Positions 35,241 through 47,619 of a stretch of 64,000 bases of DNA are shown here, in pieces (position 1 is the stretch's first letter; each line of letters begins with the position of its first letter). This DNA is from Bombyx mori. Its lineage: Eukaryota > Arthropoda > Insecta > Lepidoptera > Bombycidae. The stretch spans positions 11,337,501 to 11,401,500 of the forward strand of contig NC_085129.1 in NCBI RefSeq assembly GCF_030269925.1, read 5' to 3'. The position numbers and the translations under genes were made by a program. The notes beneath the pieces are model-generated. The model was not told the origin of the DNA. It saw nothing but the letters and a program-made list of their open reading frames with translations, and ran no database searches.

Positions 35241-38164
35241 AAATTCTGCTTTCCCCGAAACGAAGGCTCTGATTCGATACTATAAAAATGTACTACAATG
35301 GTCACAACTCAGTATTCAAAAATATTACAAAAATACATACCGCAGTCGTAAAATTACGAACAACAAGCCTTTAATCTCATATAAGTTTGATTCACACATC
35401 GCAGGGCTGTGTGACAAGGTCACAATAACCTATTGTTACGAGATACAATTCGTGTTATACGCAATCGATTCAAACGTTACGCATTACCATAAAGATTGTT
35501 TGTATTAGTATACCGGACAAGCGACATCATTAAGCTCAAAGACTTTGAAAACACACAGACTGAACCGTCTGACAACGGATTGAATGTTTAAGTATACCAT
35601 TAAGATGAAAAATAGACGTTTTAGGTAAAAATAAAAAAGTGCGTGCGTACAAAGTATACATGTCAGAAGTGAAATTTTTTTGGCGAACTAATTTATAAGT
35701 CTTGCTTATATTTATACAAATCTAAAACTAGATTTCCGAGACTTAGAGGAAGGGAAAAAGGAAGATATGTTCCCGCCAAAAGTCTGTTAAATGTGAATCT
35801 CAAACCTCAGTGTTGACAGTCACATTATGTTTAGATTTCTAAATTGTAAACAACTAATATTTTGCCAATTGAATTGACTAATTTAATTTCATGCTATTTT
35901 ATTAATGTTCCAAATTCTTTTCATTCCATTTCAATTCCTATTGACATTTTTCACAAAAAAATTATAAAATATTAGGTTGTATGGTATGATACATTTGCTT
36001 TTCCAGTTGGAAAAATACAACAACTACTACTACTGACATTTGACAAGTACCGTACTTAATTTCAATAGTAGTTTGATGTCACTTCCGTTGCATACCTGCG
36101 TGACGTTCTGTAAAAATTTTACCTCCATGCGCCTAAAGAAGTTTCACTTCAAAAATAACACACTGTAACAAGTTCGGAAAACTAAGAAAGAAAAATCGTA
36201 TAATACAGAGACTTATCGCTCACGATAATAAAACATATTTACATTCAAACCGAATGCAGTTTTTGTGGTGTTATGTACAAATGTTTTTATTTATAACTTA
36301 TGGAAGCCTTGAACGGTTTTCAAGATCAGGGAAACTTACTTGATTTTAACTATCTGCGTATAATACAGAAGATGCGGGTATGTTGCTGAGAACACCTTGG
36401 ACTATTGTTACAACAAATACTTTTCCAACATCCATCCATGTTAGTTGTATAATATCTATATTTTCCTATCTGACTTCAATCTTCGTCCTGTAGATTCTAT
36501 TTCGAGTACTGGTAGTAGGGGATGTTATGAGGGCGCATGGTTTCGTACTATTTTTATCATGAAGCTACCACGTTTCGGCTTGGAGGCGGAACGACTGTTT
36601 CTAATACAATTGAAACTTTGTTTTAAGACACAGCATAGGTTACCATGCTGCATAGGGTTATAACATGGATTTTACGACCTGCCGCCTGACTGACGTCAAT
36701 CCTACGGTTATTCTCCTTCTACCTATAAACTAAATTTCTAAATAGTATAAATTAAAGTCGCTTTCAGCCTCGTTTGAGTGTATTTTATTACGTCTTCTGG
36801 ACTTTTGTGAAACATAAATTGAAAGGATAAGAAACAACAGTCACTGCTACAAATAGCTCGAATCAATTCCGAAGATCCTCTTTGTTAATGTCGTAGGTCG
36901 TCAAGTATATAATGTATACTTTTTCTGATAATATGAAGCGTATAGCGTTAGCATTTCTCGAATGTCATTCCAACGGTGACATTATCAAGACATCGTATCT
37001 TCGGGAGTAACCTGAATGTGAAACACAGCTTTTACGTCTTTATACAATATCAAATTAACCATGAACTTTTTATATGATTGTATTTTTTTGGTTTCTGTTA
37101 TCCAATAAGCTACATACAGTACCCGACAATAAATATTACCACATCGACCTTTGAAAAGAGACGATCCACTACGACACTACTTATATGACATTAGTTTATA
37201 TTCAAGTGCATGTAGTCCAAACTTCGATCAACAATAGTAACAAATATACTAGCGTTATCTCTGTCGCACGCTCTACGAAGCCGACATTAGACGATTGTCT
37301 CTTTCCAAAGGTCGATGTGCAATATTAACCGGCGGGTGCTGTAACTTAAGATATTTTTATTTTGTTGTCAAGTTTAAGTCAAGTTCAAATGCTAGTATGA
37401 CAAAACGGAACATATTATATACTTCGTACATTACATTCGGACGAACACAAATCGATGTGCTGACGCACGTCACCTCGCTTTTAATATGTTGAATTTTTAG
37501 TAGATCTAAACTAAACGAACACGTGTGTAAATTTATAGTGAACAATACAAATTTGCTCATTGACTCGGATATGTAATATTTACATTGTGGTCATGACATT
37601 GTAGAAAACTATTGTATTTTACACGAAGCGTAACCACATCATTACGTGGGTGCTAGAAAGGTTTCGAATAAGGATTTTATAATCGAAGTTATAAAAGTGT
37701 TTATCACTAGACTAAATATAGAAGAGCTCTAAATATCTAATCTATGTTAAATTAAGTCAAATATTGTTGAATTCCACCTCTAAAAGAGAGTGCACTTAAT
37801 GTTCATAAATATAAGAAACAGATTAGGTTATTTGTATTAGAAATAAGGTACATATTCCTAAGTTGTGTATTTCTAATTCGTGTTTTCACAATCACTGGTT
37901 TTATATTTTTTAGAATTATTGATAATTGTCGCTCTTAAATCCTATGTCCAAAATGTATTATATAATTGTGAAAAATAAAATAAATAATGTAATTAAAATA
38001 TTTAAGCGAACTTACTATGAAAAAACATGTATTTTCAATGTTGACCTGTTCAACAATACAATCTGTCACAGACAGTCGTTTAGCCCTAAACTATGTACTA
38101 ACACACTTTTAAACACAATATATGTGCGTAAATAGATATTGAGCATCTAGAAAGGAGTGACCTC
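35241..38164. other. Gene-free stretch (2.9 kb)
   Basis: Short frames at 36445-36663, 37295-37492 and 37926-38135 match no known family and lack coding context. No repeat family recognised. Confidence 0.4.
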
Positions 38165-38278
38165 ACTCAACACACGAACGTTTGCCCGATCTGGGAATCG
38201 ATTCCCATAGGTTCGAACCTACAATCCTCGGCTCAGTAGTTGGGGTTGCTAATTGCTGCGCCACCAAGTCAGGCATTA
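38165..38278 (-). mobile_element. tRNA-derived SINE head
   Basis: On the minus strand: 'gacttggtggcgcagcaatt' (box A), 'gtaggttcgaacctat' (box B), then 'cagatcgggcaaacgttcgt' and 'gtgttgagtgagg'. The promoter boxes are tRNA-like, but the 5' and 3' acceptor segments do not pair. It resembles the head of a lepidopteran SINE other than Bm1; the body is short or decayed. Confidence 0.6.
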
Positions 38279-40041
38279 GTTATTATTCGATATTTTATAT
38301 TATTTTATATTATAAGCCATAAATTTTATAAAATATGGTTGCACCGCTTTTGTTTGCGGATCATCATATCCCGTGGAATATTTTGTTGTAACAAGTTGAA
38401 ATGTCAGATTTCATAACATGACGAAACAGGTATTCTATTTATTTGTTTCTGTGAAGATACACGAAGGTGAATGGAAAATAATATATGTATAGACTAAGAG
38501 ATTGGCAGTTTAAATCACAAACGTATTGTAAGCACTCGATAATACTCGATAACTTGTATGTATTTTACAAAGATCTCCTTCGAACATGCCATTGCCAACG
38601 GGCTACAACTATTAGCACTCGAACATACTGCGTGTTATATACTATATATTTCTATTTAGCATAGGTCTTCACAATTACGAAAAAAATAAATGATTAGTTA
38701 CCCGTTCCAACATTGAACGACGTCAAGCTATTTCTTTTTTCTAGATTGAAGGATGAGCTCTGGCTTTACTTTATGTATCTGCAGTCCATAGACATCACAA
38801 CATGAATACTGGCGGCAAATTTGAGACACGTCAGGCAAAAGTCTTCATTGTATTATCTGCCGGCTATACTATCCATGATACCGCCCGAACAGGTGTTTCG
38901 GGATAAACATGTGGATGTAAGTACCTCGCCGTGCTGCGTTGTACATTGCGCTCTAATATAATTTCCTATTTCGGGAAATCGCAAAACATATTCTATTAGA
39001 ATATCTAAAGTGCTCTAAATTTATAGAAACTAAAAAACCATCACGGCTACATATTGGTCTCGAAATCGGTTTTCACGAAATACCTTACAATATCGGTTTG
39101 ACAGAAATAGATACGTTCTTGCTATACAAAACAAGTCATAACAGGTATTTCGAATGACATAGAACTTGAAAATTAACATAGTTATATGCTATAAACATAA
39201 CATTCGCCATTATTCAATACAGTGGTCGATTTGCGTTCATTCTGTCGATCGCTTTTTCTGTGATGTGAAATTGTGTATTTTATTTTAAAATAGAGGTAGG
39301 TTTAATATATGGTAGTTAACCTTTATGATGTCAGTCTTTAAGTTTACTGTTAAAGTATATGTTATAAGCTTGGTTAATAATTAATTAATTTCAAATTAAA
39401 TACTTTGAAGACAAAAAACTTATTAGTGTTTGTGATGTCGTCGCCAATCTTGAGACACGAAGTCAAAGCCTTAAAAGCATTAAAAACACAAAAGCTTCAA
39501 AACTTCCAAAAAACTCAGGACGGTGATAATAAATTCTCAAAAATAATTTGCTAAAATTAACAATAGCTATTTATCATATAGGATAATTACTAAAAACTAT
39601 AAATAAAAATATTTAAGGTTAAATCACTTTCGTACGAAGTAGTCGCTAGTATTTTAGATAATCTTTTTGCAATTTTGACTTTTAAACTACAAATTTATGT
39701 CAGCTAATCAAAGAAACCTTCAACATTATGATGCATAAAAAATGTAAAGAAATGCAAAAAATTCTAAATGAAAAACAAATCCTAACTATTTGACATTGTG
39801 CCTCTTATAAGGAAAATTTAAATCAAAACAGAGATTATATTACACTGTAATTTTCCAAGATTGTCTTATTATTTACTGGCTACCTAAACTAGTATTAAAT
39901 TGTTTGATGTAAAACGGTGTTTTGATATGAGCGAACATTAGCCGAAACTTGATTATTTAGCATTTTGATTTAATCCATTCGTTCATTTTAAATTCCACAA
40001 TTTATTCATATGAAAACGAATCAGATAGAATTAGATACAAC
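38279..40041. other. Gene-free stretch
   Basis: A weak old Bm1-like trace lies near 38755-38850 (minus strand: 'gtgatgtctatggactgcag'). Otherwise AT-rich with no recognised coding. Confidence 0.4.
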
Positions 40042-40262
40042 TAGCCGTACTCGCCCGCTTCGCTGGGCATTTAAAATTAACATTATTATTTATTGTCATT
40101 ATTATTAGGGAGTCCAACACTCATATAAACATTAGCCTATCCATTAAGTACATGTATTTTCTACATGGATACCAAGTTTCAAGTCAATCGGACGCACGGT
40201 TCAGTAGTTATAACGGAACATCCATAAATACCACTGTAAATTTATATATTAGTATAGATTGA
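40042..40262 (+). mobile_element. RTE-like LINE 3' end, short copy
   Basis: 'actagccgtactcgcccgct' with 'tcgctgggcat', 'accaagtttcaagtcaatcg' and the end 'gtagttataacggaacatcc'. This is the typical 3' end wording of another lepidopteran RTE/CR1-like LINE family. Poly-coding absent. Confidence 0.55.
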
Positions 40263-40282
40263 TAATACCAATCAATGTTTCA

Positions 40283-40396
40283 ATTGCATTGCAATACAAT
40301 TGAGACATGCTATGCATTGGCTTTCGTCTATGGACTCCCTTAACCACTTAACATCAGGTGAATCCAAAGCTCAACTGTGCACTTGGTGGAAAGCCA
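40283..40396 (+). mobile_element. Old Bm1-like SINE fragment
   Basis: 'tttcgtctatggactccctt' and 'aaccacttaacatcaggtga' keep the order of the Bm1 3' third; otherwise strongly diverged. Confidence 0.45.
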
Positions 40397-41646
40397 CGAT
40401 CGTGTATTGAAATTATTTAAATTTTATGTACTCTGTGACTTAATATACGTCTATAATTCGTATCTATATGAAACTCCCACGCGATCAAAACACTGACCAA
40501 AATTTCATCACTCTGGCAATTCTTATCTTCCGTATGATTTAATGTAAACACACATAAAAAGGTCTCCAATATGATAATTTTGTAAAAATATAAAATGATT
40601 GTATTGTATGTAAACTGTTGGATTACGGGTTTGTTTTTGTGTGTTTTTTAAACTTATAGGTCTCTTTATCCGACTGCCAAGGGAGGGTAATGTTTTCATA
40701 ATAAATTTATTTAAGCACATAAATATATTTAGCAATTTTGTATGGTAAATACCAGAAGTCACTTAGATACGTGGGTATTTTTCTTAATTACATACTAACA
40801 TTTTTTCGACATAAATCTGCCTATCCAAAGTCGGTGGTTCAAGTCATGATAATATGCTATGTAAAAATACACATGGGAAATAATTAATGAATTAATAATT
40901 AAATTTCAAATTACATAGTTCCTAGTAATTTTTATTATATTTATGTATCTGAAACTATAACACTATCATTTAATAATTGTAAAGTTCTAAATGATTAAAT
41001 ATCTATAATGTTTTTCTATATCGATTCAAAAAAAAACATCTTCATCCTGTTGAATTTTTATGCAACTACTTTGATGAATGAATTTTGATACATCGTAAAA
41101 AAATAAATTTATGTTATGATACGCTTATCACGATAGAAAGTGTGAATGCTCACTTTACTTTGAGAACCAAAGGATCGATTAGACAATAGAACAAGGATTA
41201 TACCACAAAGCTAATTTCCAATACATGCCCCGCTACTAGTAATAATTAAGATAATTAACACTTAAATAATGAAGTCTTAAATGACAGTGCAATTTAAACT
41301 TATATTTTCAAAGGCAGATTAAATTAAGTAATTTAGTTCCTTGAGACGAAATTTTGAATCTACTTATTTATATCCGTGAGATTGGAATGTCAGTAATGAC
41401 TTCTGCAGTCGTGCATTGCAATTTATACCGGAAAAGTTCGTTAAATTGAAAACATTCACACAGCTGTACTCGACTTTGAGCAGGACATACGAATTTAAGT
41501 GACATGAGAATAATACTAACAACAAAACTACCTAATATGTTATAGTCTTTTTTATTGTACACAATAATTTACATCCATACTTAAGGCATGAGAAGAAAGT
41601 GAGAAATGCAAATTGAAACACAATTATTTTATTGAATTTATACATG
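40397..41646. other. Gene-free stretch
   Basis: AT-rich; the 79- and 64-codon minus frames (40523-40762, 41368-41562) have no recognised features. Confidence 0.4.
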
Positions 41647-41681
41647 GCCAATGGTTTTATGATATTCATAAAACCATTGGC
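41647..41681. repeat. Perfect 16-bp inverted repeat with 3-base loop
   Basis: gccaatggttttatga, then 'tat', then tcataaaaccattggc. All 16 positions pair. A second short inverted repeat (gaaaacg/cgttttc, about 41687-41707) follows within a few bases. No known element was matched. Confidence 0.75.
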
Positions 41682-41823
41682 TAGCTCGAAAACGTTAAAT
41701 CGTTTTCACTTTATTACAATTTTAAAAGACATCGATATTAAATGAAGTAGTTATATTTTATTGTAATGGAATTTTCTTGCGTTTTGAAAATGTTTCATTT
41801 GGAAATCTTTGTTTTGAGGAACC

Positions 41824-42078
41824 TTTTTTTTTAATTGCTTATATGGGTGGACGAGCTCATTGTCCATTTGGTGTAAAGAGTGGTTATCGGAGCCCATTGA
41901 CATCAACATCGCAAATGCCGTCACCCACCAGTTCTAAATCTCAGTTTTACAGTACAACGGTTGCCCCACACTCCAAACGATTTCCACAATGCATACGATA
42001 ATTACTGTTTGATGGCAGAAATAGACAGTGTGGTGGTATCTACCCATGCGAGACCCAAGAGACCTTACTATCAGTAAT
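41824..42078 (-). mobile_element. Bm1 SINE, 5'-truncated, diverged
   Basis: T run at 41824-41832, then 'attgcttatatgggtggacg' through 'agagaccttactatcagtaa'. It has a short internal rearrangement where 'cattactgcttcacgg' has become 'cattgc...ataattactgtttgatgg'-like sequence. Confidence 0.75.
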
Positions 42079-42354
42079 CTCAATAATACATATAAAATAT
42101 TTTTCAACTATATAAATATACCCACTTATTAGGATAGATAACGGATAATTTATCGGGAACGTATAAAATCTCTATCAACGAGCTTTTCCAGCACAAGCTA
42201 TTATCAGAGCTTTTGCAAGTATAGATAACAAAATTTGATAACATTACATGAATTACGAGAATTGCGCGTATGTTTACGATAAGCGATGTATTTATTAACT
42301 TGGTGTATTCATTTTGTGCGTTCATAAAAATTCGTGTGCATAAGAGTAAATTTA
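42079..42354. other. Short gap without recognised feature
   Basis: AT-rich; nothing recognised. Confidence 0.35.
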
Positions 42355-42412
42355 AGTTATTAGGCACCCGTTTGGCTATGCTCCTGGCATTGCTGACATC
42401 CACGAGGGACAG
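42355..42412 (+). mobile_element. Fragment of the 'ggcagcggctt' LINE tail
   Basis: 'tttggctatgctcctggcat' then 'tgctgacatccacgaggg' matches the start of that tail and stops at 'acagcaatacca', where the BMC1-like copy begins. Confidence 0.5.
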
Positions 42413-42424
42413 CAATACCAATTA

Positions 42425-42689
42425 CGGTCACCGTCCTCGTCGAACCCGTCGCTTGCGACGAAGGGCTCGACGAGCGAACTAACCCATAGACACAGCCCAC
42501 TGAGTTTCTCGCCGGATCTTCTCAGTGGGTCGCGTTTCCGATCCGGTGGTAGATTCTGCGAAGCATTGCTCTTGCTAGGGTCAGTGTTAGCAACTCTCCG
42601 GTTGAGCCCCGTGAGCTCACCTACAAACGTTAGGGTGAAGCTGAAATAGCATCTCAAGGCTATCAGCATAGGTAGGAAGAAAAAAAAAA
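42425..42689 (+). mobile_element. BMC1/L1Bm-like LINE 3' end
   Basis: 'cggtcaccgtcctcgtcgaa', 'cttgcgacgaagggctcgac', 'tgagtttctcgccggatctt', 'gctatcagcataggtagga' then poly(A). About 265 bp and the least diverged copy of this family in the window. Confidence 0.7.
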
Positions 42690-43689
42690 TCCAATTATTA
42701 ACAAAAATAAAATATTCTGCTATTCTAGAAAATGCTTAATGCCTTTACATAAGTACATATATTATCGTCTAATATAAAGCACATAAAAAAAAATATTATT
42801 ACATTATAAAAAATTCTATTGAAGGAATATCTATAGTGTTTTTATTTATTCTCAATCCATTACTTTCAAGCTACTATTTTTTAATTTTACTTGTTTTATT
42901 GACAATCTTCGGTATAAATGTTATCTAAACTTCCCGTCCTTCCAATTTTTGCTATTTCAAATCACGTCATACCTAAATAGTCAAATAATATATTTTCAAA
43001 GCAAATTTATTTTATAAACGCTAACATCTGTACGTACAGCTCCGTAATATTATAAAACTCTGCAATATTTCCAATGGAGTTTTATTACGTTAGAGATAAT
43101 GAATATGAACGCAGTTAAAATTACAGTTAACGAGAGAGGTCGAATATGTTATCGCACTCTTATCAGTGAACGCTGAATGTGATTTGTTCGAATGCAATGA
43201 GATGTAACAGTAAATACGCTTACTTGAGAATATAAAAAAATAAGTATGTTTAATTTAAAACACAAATTATCAATCATACTAACGGATTTCAATTAATAAT
43301 TGATTTCAAGAAAAATTACAAATCGACATTTGAAAAAATAGGCAGTAAAACAACTTCTATTTTCTAATATTATATCCTACGAATAAATAATAAGTCTACT
43401 AAGTACTACTACTAAGTAATAATAAGTACTTATTATTTAATCGTAGATTATATCTTATTATGCTTAAATATATGTACATGACACATATGATTCAGTAGCA
43501 GGATTGATTATTGACATAAAAAGTTTGTGAGACTTACAATGAATATATTCAAAATACTATTTTATCTTTCAGTCATCATCACATGAAATATTATGGACCC
43601 ATGTACAGCAAATTGACCAGGCTTTTTAAATTCTGCTTTTTTAAGCTTTGACATTTAAAAAAAAAATCTTAAACAAACCAAAGTACGAA
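42690..43689. other. AT-rich stretch
   Basis: No coding or repeat recognised. Confidence 0.4.
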
Positions 43690-43841
43690 AAGTTCCTATT
43701 TACAAATACAATACATTCATGTGGTGGAAACATGGGACTTATCACATGTATTATTTTGTTCGACATCTTCGATCAGCAATAGTATTATTGTAGTACTATG
43801 TAGTCACCACATAAATGTATTGTATTTAAAAATAGGAACTT
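43690..43841. mobile_element. Small inverted-repeat element (MITE-like), about 152 bp
   Basis: The first 37 bases (43690-43726, beginning aagttcctattt) and the reverse complement of the last 37 (43805-43841) agree at 34 of 37 positions. Between them lie 78 bases with no coding. No clear target duplication was found. It is either a MITE of an unidentified DNA transposon or a hairpin-forming locus. Confidence 0.65.
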
Positions 43842-43931
43842 CGACATCTTAAATTACGTTTTTAAATAATGAAGTAATGAGCTTTACGACACATCGTTTA
43901 GGATGTTTTGTTTTGCTAGAATTGTTTATTC

Positions 43932-43984
43932 GTAGATATTTAGGTATTCCAAGTCCAAGGTAGATATTTAGGTATTCCAAGTTC
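43932..43984. repeat. 28-bp tandem duplication
   Basis: 'gtagatatttaggtattcca' followed by 'agt' is present at 43932 and again at 43960. Two units only; most simply a local duplication. Confidence 0.8.
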
Positions 43985-44139
43985 ATTTGTGAATTGTTTT
44001 GAATAATTGAATAAATAAATACATTATTTAGCATTGTTATCCTGGTTCATTCATTTTTATATTAAATTATTGAGCGTTATTTGGTTGGTAAATACGAAAT
44101 AAACTTCGATGATCATAAATATTTCATAATAAGTACATA

Positions 44140-44163
44140 GTCAGGTCATAAATTCTGTCACAT
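44140..44163 (+). repeat. Mariner terminal inverted repeat (3' end of the element)
   Basis: Begins gtcaggtcataa directly after the TA at 44138-44139. It matches the other end at 48811-48834 with about four differences in 24 bases. Confidence 0.85.
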
Positions 44164-44238
44164 GTTTAATGTAAAATAATTGAAACAAGTTTATTCATTA
44201 TGTAACCATTCATATACCAAAATGAACTTAACAAAAAA

Positions 44239-47200
44239 TTTTTTTTTTTTTTTTTTTTGTCAGGAGGAAATCACCGGACTTCCGCCCTCCACTGGGGATG
44301 GAGGGCGGGGCATGTCGGAGTTGAACCGACTAAAACCTCCTGTCGCTCAACAACCAGCATCCAAACCTCGCATGAGACAGAACTCATGAAAAGGCAAAGG
44401 GGGGAAAGTGAAGCGTTTAGTGCGGAGCACATCTCTTCCATCACCCTCCCCCTCGGGACGCCGGACTGGCGGTCGTCGGCGCCACGACCACCAGTCCTCT
44501 CGGTCGGCAGGCTATCCGAAGCCCGCCTAGATGGCGCCGGTTAGAATGGTCTACCCTCGGAATACCCCGCTGGGTCAGAACCAGCGTGGGTTGAGGATAG
44601 CCGGCCTTCCATCACCCGGACGCTCTTGCATAAAACGCGTGCAGAGCAGCTTGCACGTCATCTTCTTAGGTCCCCTTCGCCGGTCCCCAGGCCGACATGT
44701 GAGAGAGACCCGAAACACTTAGAGGGCCAGGGCTTGGGCGAAATCCGCCTCCCTGGCCCCCGCTCGACGGCGGCGGGCCTGCGCGTCTCGCACGCGCCCC
44801 GCCGCCTCCTTCTGCGAGATGGTGCACTCGCAGAAGTCGAGCATCGCCTTCCACGACTCGTCGTCACCGAGCATTGATGCCACAACACTCGGCAACGACA
44901 AGTCGTTTCCTATTTTTGCGACAAGGACACGGCGCCACCCCTCCCATGCGGGGCAGGCGACGAGCGTGTGCTCCGCCGTGTCCAAGCCGCAACCACAATG
45001 GTGGCACTCTGCCGTCAGCTCGGCTCCGATCCGGTGCAGGAACTCACCGAAGCAACCATGCCCAGTGAGCACCTGCGTGAGCCGGAAAGTGAGGCGTCCT
45101 CTGTCACGATTCACCCAATTCACAAGAACCGGGCGAATCGCCTCGACGGTCCTACGACCAGCCGAAGGATCGGCCAGCCGTCTGGACCATGACTCCAGCA
45201 CGGACCGCCGAGATTGGGCCCTCCGCGCTCTGACCACACTGGGGCTGGGACGTGCCACGCCCCGTGCACGAAGGTCAGCCCGCCACTTATAGTCAGCGGC
45301 GAGCGCCTCCGCTTCCAGAACCCAAGGCGGCGTCCCAGCCAGTACACACGCCGCCTCGAAGGAGATGGTGCGATAGCCGCGGATGACCCTGACCGCGATG
45401 GTGCGTTGCGGCCGTTGCAGCAGCTTCGCTACCCCCACGGCCAGGGACTGGCCCCACACGGGCGCCCCGTATAGGGCCATTGATCGCACCACCCCTGTAT
45501 AGAGACGGCGCGTCACCTGGTCAGGCCCCCCAACGTTGGGAAGAAGCCGGCTTAACGCGCCGGCCACCCCCAACAGACGAGGGACCAGATTTTGAAAGTG
45601 AGCACGGAAGGTCCAACGACTGTCCAGAATGAGGCCGAGGTACTTCAACTGCACCCCGACCCCGATACGGACGCCTCCAACCACGATATGGGCATCGACA
45701 GGTGGCACTCTCCGGGGCCTGTGGAACCACATGGCCTCGGATTTACTGAGCGCCACGTCGAGGCCCAATCTCCTGATTTTGCCGACGACATGCGCCACCC
45801 CAGCGGTAGCAAGACGGGCAGACTCAGCAAAACTCTCCCCCCGGGCCACGACCAACGTGTCGTCTGCGTAACAGATTACGCTTAGGCCCGGGAGGAGGGC
45901 ACCCCTCAGTACCCAGTCATACCCGATATTCCACAAAAGAGGGCCGAGCACCGACCCCTGTGGAACACCGCGCACGACCGGGAACCGGTGCACGATCCCA
46001 CCGTGTCCGGTACACGTGACCGATCTGTCCTCCAAGTAGGAACCCACCAGCCGGCGAAGGTAGGGGGGCACTCCGTGTCGTTCCAGCGCTCCCCTTATCA
46101 CGGACCAGGGCAGGGTGTTAAAAGCATTGGCGATATCGAGTGACACCGCCAAAGCCACCCCACCCCGGGAGACGGCCTCCTCCGAGAGGGCCCGCACGCG
46201 AAGGATCGCGTCTACCGTTGAGCGGCCCTCTCGGAAGCCATACTGCTCCGCCGACAGATCGGGTCCCACCCTGACCAGATGCTGGATGATACGGGCCGCC
46301 AGAATGCGTTCCAGCAGCTTGCCCACCTCATCCAGCAACACGATGGGACGGTACCCGGCGGCAGTATCCGCCGGGCGCCCCTCCTTTCTCAACAGCACAA
46401 GTCTGCCCGTCCTCCACGATGAAGGAAACGGTCCCGACTCGAGGCAGGAGTTATAAAGCCTCAAGAGTCGGTCCCCTAGGGCACCAAGAGCCAAGGCCCA
46501 AACCCGACCATGGACGCCGTCCGGGCCGGGTGCAGTGTCCTTCGCGCACATTTTGCGCACGGCCACACGGAGCTCCGCCCCCGTTATATGGGGCACCTCG
46601 GCAGGGGCTTCGCCGTCGTATTCCGGCGGCGCGTCCATAGCAGGAGCAACAAATCCCTCCCGCTCCTGCGGGAACAGCGCCGAGACGATGTCCCGCAGCT
46701 GCCGAGGCTGGAGACGCTCCGTGATCGGGGGGGCCCATGGGCGCATTTTATTGCGCACCATATGATAGGGCCGCCCCCACGGATCCTCATCCAGCGTCTC
46801 CAGGAGACTCTCCATGTGTTGGTCCTTGGCTCTTCTGATGGCCAGCTGCAATGCCCTCTGCGCGACGCGAAATGCGCCGTGCAGCCGGGCCTCTGCCGCC
46901 GCGAACGCAACCGGATCATTGCGCCGCGGCAGGCGGCGGCGGCGATGCCTGGCGCACTCGCGCCTCGCCCGAACGCACTCCACGCGGAGTTGCGCAATTT
47001 CGGGCGACCACCAGTACGCCTGGCGATTAGGAAGTCGAGGGCCGATCCGGGGCATCGAGGCATCACAGATGCGACGCATCGTGTCCCGGAACCACCCTGC
47101 CTCTCCCTCGACCTCCACCGGGTGTGGACGCATGGGCGCCCACGCCGCCACCGTAGAGGCTTCCATCAGGAGCTCCTTATTCAGGCGCTTCAGTGCCCAC

Positions 47201-47619
47201 TTAGGGAATGATCGGGACGCACCACGGGGGTGGTCCCCGTGGACGTCCGCGACTGCGGAGCGGGCGGAGAGATCAAACCGAATATATCGGTGATCTGACA
47301 GCGTCTCCGCCCCCTCCAAAACCCTCCAGTCGCGGATACGGCGCGCGATGGCCGGGCTTGCGAACGTAACGTCCACAATAGACTCGCCCTGCCACCGCAC
47401 GCACGTCGCAACCGACCCTCTATTCATCAGACAGAGGCCGGCCGCATTCGCCCACCTCTCCAGTAGCCTACCACGAGCGTTCGAGCGGGGGGAGCCCCAT
47501 GCGACAGACTTCGCATTGAGGTCCCCCGCGAGAATCACTGGACGAGGAGCGAGGCGGCGAGCAATCGCCCCGATCCCGTCCAGGAAATGCCCGAACTCGA
47601 CGGTAGGCCTGTTCGGAGA
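44239..47619 (-). mobile_element. 5'-truncated R1-clade non-LTR retrotransposon
   Basis: Poly(A) is seen as a run of 20 T at 44239-44258. About 460 bases of 3' UTR (44259-44718) and one long frame follow on the minus strand. The 5' end is cut within the endonuclease at about 47619. The flanks carry the short repeat 'aacaaaa' (about 44230-44236 and 47623-47629), a likely target-site duplication, although extra A bases blur it. The element is clearly GC-rich against its AT-rich host DNA. First ORF (gag-like) and the 5' UTR are missing. Confidence 0.85.

Noticed and set aside
38165..38278. tRNA gene on the minus strand
   Set aside because: The head is tRNA-like but no cloverleaf closes and the 3' side continues as a lepidopteran SINE.
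42376..42669. 97-codon minus-strand frame, and similar frames at 3458-3878 and 13780-13986
   Set aside because: They lie within BMC1-like LINE 3' ends and repeat the same wording from copy to copy.
44759..47293. Several long plus-strand frames (up to 233 codons)
   Set aside because: They are antisense shadows of the GC-rich LINE ORF2 on the minus strand.
44239..47619. Telomere-specific or rDNA-specific LINE at its usual site
   Set aside because: No telomeric (ttagg)n repeats or 28S rDNA flank it; the flanks are the mariner.
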